Origin: an uncultured Bacteroidia bacterium
GTDB lineage: Bacteria > Bacteroidota > Bacteroidia > Bacteroidales > F082
Length of the DNA: 64,000 bases
Reading direction: 5' to 3'
NCBI GenBank assembly: GCA_902801465.1
Contig: CADCIH010000010.1
Coordinates: forward strand, 31,210-95,209
The position numbers were made by a program, and so were the translations under genes. Positions 27,035 through 35,049 of this stretch are shown piece after piece. The notes beneath the pieces are model-generated. The model was not told where the DNA came from, did no database searches, and saw only the letters and a list, made by a program, of their open reading frames with translations. Each line of letters begins with the position of its first letter. Position 1 is the stretch's first letter.

Positions 27035-30000
27035 ATGAAGAATATAGCACGTTTATTATTTGTCGCGCTCTTTATGATGGGCGTTACAATTCCCGGAAAG
27101 GCTCACGTCTGGGTAGGCGACGGCAACCCCTCCAAAGGTACCCGTGACCTGAAACAGACCACAGCCGGCTGTTCACCGTCATCCGCTTTCGAATGGCTGA
27201 ACATCAACAACGTCAGAACCCGTTACAACGCTGGTGGTGACATGTGGTGGGACCTGCCTGGTGGCATCGGAGCCCAGTACTTCATCCCCGCCAATGGTTC
27301 CGCTACCTCTTTGTTTGCCGGTTCTCTTTGGATCGCCGGTGTTGATATCAACAACCAGCTGAAATGCGCCGCTGTGCGTTTCCGTCAAGGCCCCGATGTC
27401 AGCAGTGGTGGTAACGACTTCTGGACAGGCCCCCTCACCCTTGAAGGTGCCAACATCTCAGAACTCACTTGCGCCAAGTGGGACCAAGTGTGGAAAATCT
27501 CCCGCGCCGAAGTTGATGAGTTCATGAACTTCCTTTCCGGTCCAACTCCAACCGCCAATGCCAGATATGGTATTTTTAACACTGAAGCAGCCCTTGAGGC
27601 GGGTTATCAAATCCCCAAAATCATCCAAGAATGGCCTGCCCATCCTGAAACAGTCGGCGGCGATATCGAAGGTGTCAGCATGTACATGGCTCCTTTCTAT
27701 GATAACGATGGTAATGGTAGATACGAACCTGAAAACGGCGACTTCCCGTATTATGACATCACCAACGAACTCTGCCATACCAAGATTCCGACCTTGGATG
27801 AACAGTATCATCCCGATTACGTCCATGGTTCCATCCTTGCTGACCAAGTGCTGAAAGGTGACCAAACCCTTTGGTGGGTGTTCAATGATAAAGGTAACTC
27901 ACACACCGAATCCATGGGTGCTTCCATCGGTCTCGAAATCCGTGCCCAAGCCTTCGGCTTCGCAACCAACGACGAAATCAACAACATGTCGTTCTGCTCC
28001 TACGAAATCATCAACCGCTCCACATACGAACTCACTGGCACCTACTTCTGCCCTTGGACTGACGTGGACCTCGGTTTCGCCAAGGACGACTACGTGGGCT
28101 GCGACGTCCAACGTGGTCTCGGCTACGGCTATAACGGTAAACAAATCGATGGTAGCGGTGAACCTGAAGCCTATGGTGACCAACCTCCGGCGGTGGGTAT
28201 CGACTTCTTCCAGGGTCCTTACATGGATGCAGATAACATCGATAACCCCAAGTACGTCTTCACCGTTAACGCAACCTTCGTCAACCTTGACCCTGTGACA
28301 GGCGACTCTATCTTCCAATATGATACCGTCAACGCCACTCCTCTTTGCGATGAATCCATCAATGGTGTGAACTTTGGTAACGGCATCGTCGATGACGAAC
28401 GTTTCGGTATGCGCCGTTTCCTCTATCACAACAACGATAACTCCAACACTGGTGACCCGAAATACGCTGCCGACTACTACAACCTGCTGCGTGGTATCTG
28501 GAAAGACGGTAACCGCATGCTCTATGGTGGCAATGCCTATCCTGGCGTCAACGGCGTTGTGGGTCCTGCCTGCGACTTCATGTTCCCTGGCGATACCGAC
28601 CCGTGCAACTGGGGTACTGGTGGCGTCGTTCCTGGTGGTGGCTACAACCAAAATGGTAAATACTGGACCGACTCCGAAGCTGGCAATGAGCCTGCCGACC
28701 GTCGTTTCATGCAGTCTGCCGGCCCCTTCACTCTGAAACCCGGTGCTGTCAACTACATCACCTTCGGTGTGCCGTGGGCTCGCGCTACCTCTGGCGGTCC
28801 TCTGGCCTCTGTTGAACTTCTCCGCGTCACCGATGATAAGTGCCAAGCCTTGTTCGACAACTGCTTCAAGGTGATCGACGGCCCCAGCGCTCCCGATCTT
28901 ACCATCCGCGAACTTGACCAGAAACTCATCATCTATCTGTCATACGCACCTACTTCAAACAACTACAAGGAAGGTTACGTTGAACTCGACCCGGAAATTC
29001 CGGAGTATCGTCCTGATGACTCAACCCAACTGGCCGACCGTTACTACCGCTTCGAGGGATACAAAGTGTATCAGCTCGTCGATGACCAAGTCGGTGCTGA
29101 TGAACTTAGCAACAATGCCAAGGCCCGCCTGGTGTTCCAATGCGACGTCCACAACGGTGTCTCTCGCCTTGTCAACTTTGAGTATGACAACTCCATCCAA
29201 GCCCTCGTTCCTTCGCTGAAGGTGGACGGCGCCGATGGCGGCATCACTCACAGCTTCGTCGTGACCGAAGATAAATTCGCTACTACCGACAACCCGACCC
29301 TGATCAACCATAAGACCTATTATTATATGGCTGTCGCCTATGCCTATAATAACTACTTGGATTATGCTCAGGATCCCGCCGAACCGATTCTTCTCTCCGG
29401 TCAGCAGAAGCCTTATCTCGAAGGCCGTAAAGACATTCGCTGCTATTCCGCCGTCCCGCACAAAATCGTCAACGGTACCGTGATGCAGTGCGAATATGGC
29501 CAGAAACCCGCCATCACCCGTATCGTCGGTCAAGGCAACGGCGGTAACGAACTTGAACTCTCACAAGAGTCCATCGATGAACTCTTCACCAAGAAACTCG
29601 CCAATACCTACGACGAGAACGGCAACAAGATCGTCTTCGGTCACCCCGACTACCCGATCATCTATCATCCTCAGTATAAGATTGGCTATGGTCCTCTCGA
29701 TGTGAAGGTCATCGACCCGCTGAATGTGAAGACCACAAGCTATGAACTCTGGTTCGACTCCTTGTTCGAAGTGACTTCTTACAACGTCTCCAACAATACA
29801 TCTATTCATATTCTTGATGAGGACGGCAACTACGTTCAAGGCAGTAAGGCCACGCGTATGGGTTCGCACTGGTATCTGAAAGACCTCGAGTCTGATGAAG
29901 GCCCGATCAAGAGCGACACCATCACCACTTACGCTGATGAAAAGATGTTCATCGACAGAGGTATCTCCATCACTATTGAACAGCCTTACAAGATCGGTCC

Positions 30001-31600
30001 CTCCTCGGTTGGTTACCTCTATGATAACCAAGCCTCTGGTGACCCGTGGTATGCTACCTATGAAGCTCTTGCCAAGAACAGCGGTATGATTACCTCATCG
30101 CTCTCCTTCCAAGACAGCACCAACAAGTGGCTGGACGGTATCCGCGACAAGGATATGCCTGGTACCGAACTTGACTGGATTCGTGCTGGTTCCTACTACG
30201 ACTACGAGAATAAAGACAACAGCGACTATAACATGAACGCCAAGATGGTGTCGTACGACCCCAACGAGGCCTTCGAAAAGATCGCCAACAGAACTTGGGC
30301 TCCTCTGACCCTGTGCGCTCAACAGAAGAACTCAGTCTATCCTGTTCCTGTTGCCGCAGCTCGTTCGGATAAGTATTTCGCCAAGACCAACAGTGTTGAT
30401 ATCGTGCTGACTGCCGATAGGTCCAAGTGGACCCGTTGCCCTGTCGTCGAATTGTGTGGTGATGAAAAACTGTCACAAGGCGGTGTCAAGCAGTTTGGTA
30501 TGAGAAAAGCCGCTTCTATCGACAAGGATGGTAATCCCTACATTGATCCTGCCACTGGCGAGCCCTTCTGCGATTGGGCCAACGACACTGCAGCCATGCA
30601 TATCAGCGACAATCCTGAAGATCCTAACTACATCTCGCCTCAGGGTATGGGTTGGTTCCCAGGCTACGTCATCGATATCGAGAGTGGCGCTCGTCTGAAC
30701 ATTGTCTATGGTGAGGACTCTTATCTTGAAGACCTCAACGGCCGTGACATGATGTTCAATCCTCCGGCGCTGCTGAAGAACACCGTGGACGAAGTCTATG
30801 GTGAAAACTCACAGTACTACGACCCGGCCATCTTCCGTCAGGTTGACCGTGAACCGGTCTTCGGTGGTAAACACTATGTCTATATCATTGGCATGGATAA
30901 ACCTACCGACATCCCGTCATCCTCACCGTTGCCGGCAACCCAGTTCTACGCACCCGCCTATGACGCTGGCCAGTACTTCTTCAATATGTTGTATGTGTTC
31001 CAAAACAACTCCAACTACGAAAAGACCCTGAACCGCTTCTTGTGGCGTCAAGCCATGTACATCGGTATGCCTATGGGCGTCGAGGGTACTCAATGGCTGC
31101 CTGAAGGCAACGATGCCAAGATCCGTATCCGTGTCGCCAAACCTTATGACATGGGCTATTCAAACGTGGCTCTTGACTCGGTCTATCCTGAATTGGACAT
31201 CAACAACCAATATCCTAAGTACTCATTCGTTATCGATGGTCTCGACCCGATTATGAACGATCCTGCGAAGACCGAGAGCGACCTTGACCTCATCAATGTT
31301 GTTCCGAATCCTTACTACGCATTCTCGCAGTATGAGAACAATGCCTTGAACAACAGGGTGAAGATCACCAACCTGCCGAACAATTGTACGGTGACAATCT
31401 ACAACCTGAGCGGTACCAAGATTCGCCAGTTCAAGAAGGATAACGAATTACCCTCCATTGAGTGGGATCTCACCAACTTCGCCAACACCCCCGTTGCTTC
31501 CGGATTCTACCTGATTCACGTGAAAGACAACGTCAGCGGTGGCGAACGGACCATCAAGTTCTTCGGTGCAATGCGTCTTATCGACTTGAATACGTTCTAA
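27035..31600 (+). CDS. Giant secreted protein with T9SS-like C-terminal domain
   Basis: 1521 residues, second gene of the receptor operon, 42 bp after the receptor. Start chosen at 27035 (MKNIARLLFVALFMMGVTIPGKA is a signal peptide); an ATG 36 bp upstream is in frame. The N-terminal part (LNINNVRTRYNAGGDMWWDLPGG, FAGSLWIAGVDINNQLKCAA) belongs to a family of very large Bacteroidota exported proteins. The last about 90 residues (VVPNPYYAFSQYE ... VTIYNLSGTKIRQF ... ASGFYLIHVKDN) look like a type A sorting domain but finish with GAMRLIDLNTF instead of the usual short basic end. No catalytic motif is recognised. Confidence 0.85.
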   Translation: MKNIARLLFVALFMMGVTIPGKAHVWVGDGNPSKGTRDLKQTTAGCSPSSAFEWLNINNVRTRYNAGGDMWWDLPGGIGAQYFIPANGSATSLFAGSLWIAGVDINNQLKCAAVRFRQGPDVSSGGNDFWTGPLTLEGANISELTCAKWDQVWKISRAEVDEFMNFLSGPTPTANARYGIFNTEAALEAGYQIPKIIQEWPAHPETVGGDIEGVSMYMAPFYDNDGNGRYEPENGDFPYYDITNELCHTKIPTLDEQYHPDYVHGSILADQVLKGDQTLWWVFNDKGNSHTESMGASIGLEIRAQAFGFATNDEINNMSFCSYEIINRSTYELTGTYFCPWTDVDLGFAKDDYVGCDVQRGLGYGYNGKQIDGSGEPEAYGDQPPAVGIDFFQGPYMDADNIDNPKYVFTVNATFVNLDPVTGDSIFQYDTVNATPLCDESINGVNFGNGIVDDERFGMRRFLYHNNDNSNTGDPKYAADYYNLLRGIWKDGNRMLYGGNAYPGVNGVVGPACDFMFPGDTDPCNWGTGGVVPGGGYNQNGKYWTDSEAGNEPADRRFMQSAGPFTLKPGAVNYITFGVPWARATSGGPLASVELLRVTDDKCQALFDNCFKVIDGPSAPDLTIRELDQKLIIYLSYAPTSNNYKEGYVELDPEIPEYRPDDSTQLADRYYRFEGYKVYQLVDDQVGADELSNNAKARLVFQCDVHNGVSRLVNFEYDNSIQALVPSLKVDGADGGITHSFVVTEDKFATTDNPTLINHKTYYYMAVAYAYNNYLDYAQDPAEPILLSGQQKPYLEGRKDIRCYSAVPHKIVNGTVMQCEYGQKPAITRIVGQGNGGNELELSQESIDELFTKKLANTYDENGNKIVFGHPDYPIIYHPQYKIGYGPLDVKVIDPLNVKTTSYELWFDSLFEVTSYNVSNNTSIHILDEDGNYVQGSKATRMGSHWYLKDLESDEGPIKSDTITTYADEKMFIDRGISITIEQPYKIGPSSVGYLYDNQASGDPWYATYEALAKNSGMITSSLSFQDSTNKWLDGIRDKDMPGTELDWIRAGSYYDYENKDNSDYNMNAKMVSYDPNEAFEKIANRTWAPLTLCAQQKNSVYPVPVAAARSDKYFAKTNSVDIVLTADRSKWTRCPVVELCGDEKLSQGGVKQFGMRKAASIDKDGNPYIDPATGEPFCDWANDTAAMHISDNPEDPNYISPQGMGWFPGYVIDIESGARLNIVYGEDSYLEDLNGRDMMFNPPALLKNTVDEVYGENSQYYDPAIFRQVDREPVFGGKHYVYIIGMDKPTDIPSSSPLPATQFYAPAYDAGQYFFNMLYVFQNNSNYEKTLNRFLWRQAMYIGMPMGVEGTQWLPEGNDAKIRIRVAKPYDMGYSNVALDSVYPELDINNQYPKYSFVIDGLDPIMNDPAKTESDLDLINVVPNPYYAFSQYENNALNNRVKITNLPNNCTVTIYNLSGTKIRQFKKDNELPSIEWDLTNFANTPVASGFYLIHVKDNVSGGERTIKFFGAMRLIDLNTF

Positions 31601-31639
31601 TTTATCGAGAAAATGCTTAACTTTAAAAATATCAGAATC

Positions 31640-32713
31640 ATGAAGAAATCATTTAGATATATAGTAATGAGCCTCGCACTCCTCCTCGGAGTCAGCGCTC
31701 CTAAGGCATTTGCAGGTAATGAGGACCGTTCAGGTCAAGCCGGTGCTCCTGAGTTACTGATTAACCCATACGCTGCTTCGGCAGGATGGGGTAACGCAGG
31801 CATGTCGTTTGTGAAAGGCGTCGAAGCCATGTTCGGCAACGTCGCTGGCCTCTCTGGTGTCAGATCACTTGATGTCAACTTCTCACATACCGACTGGCTG
31901 AAAGGTTCCGATGTGAAGATCTCGGCATTCGGCCTCGCTGCCCGTGTGGGCGAATCGAGCGTCCTCGGCCTTTCGTTCTTCACACTCAACCCGGGAACAA
32001 TCCAAGAAACCACCGAAGTCAGCCCTGACGGACAAGGCTTGGGTACCTTCAAACCCAGCTTGATGAACATCAACATCGCTTTTGCGAAGTCGTTCTCCAA
32101 CAGCATCAGCGGCGGTTTCAACTTGAAGATCATCAGCGAGTCAATCGCTAACATGGGCGCCATCGGTGTTGCCCTCGATGCCGGTATCCAATATGTTACC
32201 GGTCCGTTCGACAACATCCACTTCGGCATCACCCTGAAGAACATCGGACCCACCATGACCATGTCGGGCGACGGTCTTTCATTCAAGGCCTACTTCTACC
32301 CGAACAGCTCTCTGCAATGGACCGTCATCCAACGCGCCGACCAGTTCGAGCTTCCCACTCAACTGAGCATCGCCGCCGCCTATGACTGGCACTTCGCCGA
32401 AGAACAACGTATCACCTTTGCCGGTAACTTCATCTCCAACTCCTTCACCAAAGACCAATACGTGATTGGTGCTGAATACGGCTGGAGAGAATGGTTCCTC
32501 ATCCGTGGCGGCTACGTGTTCGAAAGCGGCATCTTCAAGGGTATCCTTGATGACAATTGCATGAACCTTAACAAAGGCCTCCATGCAGGTGCCTCCGTAC
32601 AGGTCCCGATCTCAAAGGGCGACAACGCTCCTGTCCTCGCTGTCGACTATGCCTTCCGTAACACCTACAGCTACAAAGGCACCCACAGCATCGGCGTGAG
32701 ACTTATTTTCTAA
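31640..32713 (+). CDS. PorV/PorQ-family outer-membrane protein
   Basis: 357 residues from the ATG at 31640, where the signal peptide MKKSFRYIVMSLALLLGVSA begins. The mature N-terminus AGAPELLINPYAASAGWGNAGMSF ... AMFGNVAGLSGV is the hallmark of PorV/PorQ FadL-like barrels, which in T9SS receive cargo from SprA (PorV) or hold the attachment complex (PorQ). Third gene after the TonB receptor and the giant cargo; it could be a dedicated shuttle for that cargo. Whether it is the main PorV or a paralogue cannot be told here. Confidence 0.88.
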   Translation: MKKSFRYIVMSLALLLGVSAPKAFAGNEDRSGQAGAPELLINPYAASAGWGNAGMSFVKGVEAMFGNVAGLSGVRSLDVNFSHTDWLKGSDVKISAFGLAARVGESSVLGLSFFTLNPGTIQETTEVSPDGQGLGTFKPSLMNINIAFAKSFSNSISGGFNLKIISESIANMGAIGVALDAGIQYVTGPFDNIHFGITLKNIGPTMTMSGDGLSFKAYFYPNSSLQWTVIQRADQFELPTQLSIAAAYDWHFAEEQRITFAGNFISNSFTKDQYVIGAEYGWREWFLIRGGYVFESGIFKGILDDNCMNLNKGLHAGASVQVPISKGDNAPVLAVDYAFRNTYSYKGTHSIGVRLIF

Positions 32714-32719
32714 AAATGT

Positions 32720-32752
32720 TTTGCGACATTTGAAAGAAAATTAGTATCTTTG
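32720..32752 (+). promoter_or_regulatory. Promoter of greA
   Basis: TTTG at 32720-32723, 21-bp spacer, TATCTTTG at 32745-32752. Transcription would begin near 32759, right at the foot of the hairpin at 32761-32797. Confidence 0.6.
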
Positions 32753-32760
32753 CACATCGA

Positions 32761-32797
32761 AAAAAGAAGACCCTTATTCTGTAAGGGTCTCTTTTTT
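32761..32797 (+). terminator. Terminator-like hairpin in the greA leader
   Basis: GACCCTTA (32769-32776) pairs perfectly with TAAGGGTC (32782-32789) around TTCTG, extended by an A-rich/U-rich stem and ending in six T. It may end the PorV-like operon, or act as an attenuator releasing a short RNA of about 40 nt from the greA promoter. Confidence 0.75.
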
Positions 32798-32821
32798 CGC
32801 TTTTATTAAATAAGTAATATC

Positions 32822-33298
32822 ATGTCAGAAATCAAGTATTTTACCGCGGAAGGATTGCAAAAACTGAAAGACGAACTCGATGACCTCATTCTCCGCGAAC
32901 GTCCGAAAATCATCCAAGCCATTCAAGAGGCTCGCGATAAAGGCGACCTCTCAGAAAATGCCGAATACGATGCCGCCAAAGAGGCTCAAGGCCTTCTCGA
33001 AGCCAAGATAGCCGACCTTCAAGACCTTATCTTCAACGCACGCGTGCTCGACGAGTCGAAAATCGATACATCCAAGGTGTTGCTCTATTCCACCGTGAAA
33101 CTCAAAAACACCAAGACTAAGGCCGTGATGACTTACTCCATCGTCCCCGAGAAAGAAGCCGACTTCAAGTCGGGAAAACTCTCCATTAACTCCCCCATTG
33201 GACAAGGTCTCCTCGGTAAGAAAGTCGGAGAAGTGGCCGAAATCATCGTACCAGCTGGCAAAATGTATTTCGAAATACTCGAAATCACCCGCCAATAA
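32822..33298 (+). CDS. greA: Transcript cleavage factor GreA
   Basis: Rescues backtracked RNA polymerase by stimulating transcript cleavage. 158 residues: N-terminal coiled coil with the acidic tip GDLSENAEYDAAKE (Asp42, Glu45), C-terminal FKBP-like domain (SINSPIGQGLLGKKVGEVAEIIVP). A promoter and terminator-like hairpin precede it. A HIT-family gene follows after a heptad spacer, a common pairing in Bacteroidota. Confidence 0.95.
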   Translation: MSEIKYFTAEGLQKLKDELDDLILRERPKIIQAIQEARDKGDLSENAEYDAAKEAQGLLEAKIADLQDLIFNARVLDESKIDTSKVLLYSTVKLKNTKTKAVMTYSIVPEKEADFKSGKLSINSPIGQGLLGKKVGEVAEIIVPAGKMYFEILEITRQ

Positions 33299-33337
33299 CT
33301 TTTAACTTTTATCTTTTATCTTTTATCTCTTATTCCC
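33299..33337. repeat. Heptad spacer between greA and the HIT gene
   Basis: CTTTTAA followed by three CTTTTAT and a CTCTTAT variant, ending at the next ATG; the same type as the hpt-adk spacer. Confidence 0.85.
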
Positions 33338-33730
33338 ATGCCAACCATCTTCTCCAGAATCATCCAAGGCGAAATCCCTTGCTATAAAATAGCTGAGAAT
33401 GACGAGTTCTTCGCCTTCCTCGACATCAACCCATTGTCAAAAGGCCACACCCTGGTGGTTCCCAAGCACGAAACCGACTATATCTTCAATATCGAAGACG
33501 ACGAACTTGGACGGATGATGGTGTTTGCCAAACATGTGGCAGCTGCCATTGAGAAAGCCATCCCCTGCAAGCGTATCGCCGTAGCCGTCATAGGCCTCGA
33601 AGTGCCCCATGCCCATATTCACCTCGTGCCGATCAATCAAGAAGGCGACCTCGACTTCAGAAAGGAACATCTCAAACTCACGCAAGAAGAGTTTGTCGAG
33701 ATTCGCGACAGCATCACCAAGCAATTCTAA
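33338..33730 (+). CDS. HIT-family nucleotide hydrolase
   Basis: 130-residue histidine-triad protein; motif HAHIHLV with His91, His93 and His95. The family hydrolyses nucleoside phosphoramidates or related adenylates. Other family features are IFSRIIQGEIPCYKIAENDEFFAFLDINPLSKGH. It is 6 bp upstream of the Plug gene, so one operon greA-HIT-plug is likely. Confidence 0.93.
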   Translation: MPTIFSRIIQGEIPCYKIAENDEFFAFLDINPLSKGHTLVVPKHETDYIFNIEDDELGRMMVFAKHVAAAIEKAIPCKRIAVAVIGLEVPHAHIHLVPINQEGDLDFRKEHLKLTQEEFVEIRDSITKQF

Positions 33731-33736
33731 GCGGCC

Positions 33737-35008
33737 ATGAAACGGGCGCTCACCTTTCTGATCCTCTTTTTTGCCGCATGGAACGTTCAAGCCCAGAGCT
33801 TCGACATGCCCTGCGACGATCTCGACTATAAAGAATCGGTGAGATCCGTTCAACTCTATGCCGACGGCAACCAAACCAAAGACCCGCTTATTCCGCTTGA
33901 CCTACCCTTACAAAGGCTCACCCTGTCGTTCGACCTGCTGGGCACCGAAGGCTTGGTGCTCAACTATACCTTCATCCATTGCACCAACGACTGGTATCCT
34001 TCCGATATCCAACGTTACCAATACGCCACAGGCTACGACTATGGCCGTATCGACGATTACGTCTTTTCACGTAACACATTAATCGACTACGTCCACTACC
34101 AGCTTCGTTTCCCCGAAGCCGACATGACTCCAATTGCATCGGGTAATTACCTGCTCATCGTCTACGGCGACAGTCCCGATGACCTGTATTTTACAAGGCG
34201 TTTCATGGTCTTTGACGAAAAAGCTTCCATTCAGGTGTCAGTGCCCCGTTATTGTGATGACCTCAGCCTGAGCGACACTCACCAACAACTCAATATCAAC
34301 GTGGCAATGTCAAGCATCATGGGCGGCAATATACAGCAGTATTCCAACCTGACCATTCGCCAGAACGGACGCTGGGACAACGCTTCCATTGGCCTGAAAC
34401 CATCCTTCGTGTATCCCGACTACATCTCTTATGAACACGATCCCATGACGGTCTTCGAGGCCTCTAATCAATACCGGCGCATCAACTTCAGCAACTTCTA
34501 TTTCAACTCTGAAAACATCGCTCGTATCTATCAGACCGATGACTATTATGTGGTTGACTACGCCATCTGTGAGTCGCGTGCCCGCAAGCCCTACGTCACC
34601 TACGACGACATCCATGGTGAGAAATACATTTATATCGCCAACGAAGGTCGTGAGACCGAAACCGAAGCCGACTATGCCTGGGTCAACCTTTTCCTGCGCT
34701 GGCCTTATCCGCTTGAGAGCGAGGACCTCTATGTGATGGGCGCCGCCAACGGCTGGAGGTTTGACGAACGCAATCTAATGCATTACGACTATGAGCTCCA
34801 TGGCTACCTCTGCCAGATGCTGCTCAAACAAGGCTATTATAACTTCCTCTTTGCCACTGCCGATCGCGATACAGGCCTGGTGTCGACAGAGCTTACCGAA
34901 GGCAACCACTGGGATACCGACAACCTCTATAAAATCTATTTCTATTATTTCAACCCAGGGAAAGGCCTTGATGAATTGATTGGCTACACCACGGTCAATT
35001 CCCATTAA
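33737..35008 (+). CDS. Type IX secretion Plug protein (DUF5103)
   Basis: 423 residues with signal peptide (MKRALTFLILFFAAWNVQAQ). The body matches the DUF5103 family (SVQLYADGNQTKDPLIPLDLPLQRL, LNYTFIHCTNDWYPSDIQ, YVMGAANGW near the C-terminus), identified in Flavobacterium as Plug, the subunit closing the periplasmic end of SprA when PorV is absent. It follows the HIT gene by 6 bp. A short hairpin at 35011-35040 lies between it and convergent priA. Confidence 0.85.
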   Translation: MKRALTFLILFFAAWNVQAQSFDMPCDDLDYKESVRSVQLYADGNQTKDPLIPLDLPLQRLTLSFDLLGTEGLVLNYTFIHCTNDWYPSDIQRYQYATGYDYGRIDDYVFSRNTLIDYVHYQLRFPEADMTPIASGNYLLIVYGDSPDDLYFTRRFMVFDEKASIQVSVPRYCDDLSLSDTHQQLNINVAMSSIMGGNIQQYSNLTIRQNGRWDNASIGLKPSFVYPDYISYEHDPMTVFEASNQYRRINFSNFYFNSENIARIYQTDDYYVVDYAICESRARKPYVTYDDIHGEKYIYIANEGRETETEADYAWVNLFLRWPYPLESEDLYVMGAANGWRFDERNLMHYDYELHGYLCQMLLKQGYYNFLFATADRDTGLVSTELTEGNHWDTDNLYKIYFYYFNPGKGLDELIGYTTVNSH

Positions 35009-35010
35009 TA

Positions 35011-35040
35011 CGGAATTATCCCCCGAAGGTAATAATTCCG
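35011..35040. terminator. Hairpin between convergent plug and priA
   Basis: CGGAATTAT (35011-35019) pairs with ATAATTCCG (35032-35040) around a 12-nt loop, just after the plug stop. It is AT-rich with no strong U tract. Confidence 0.45.
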
Positions 35041-35049
35041 CTTTCCGCA

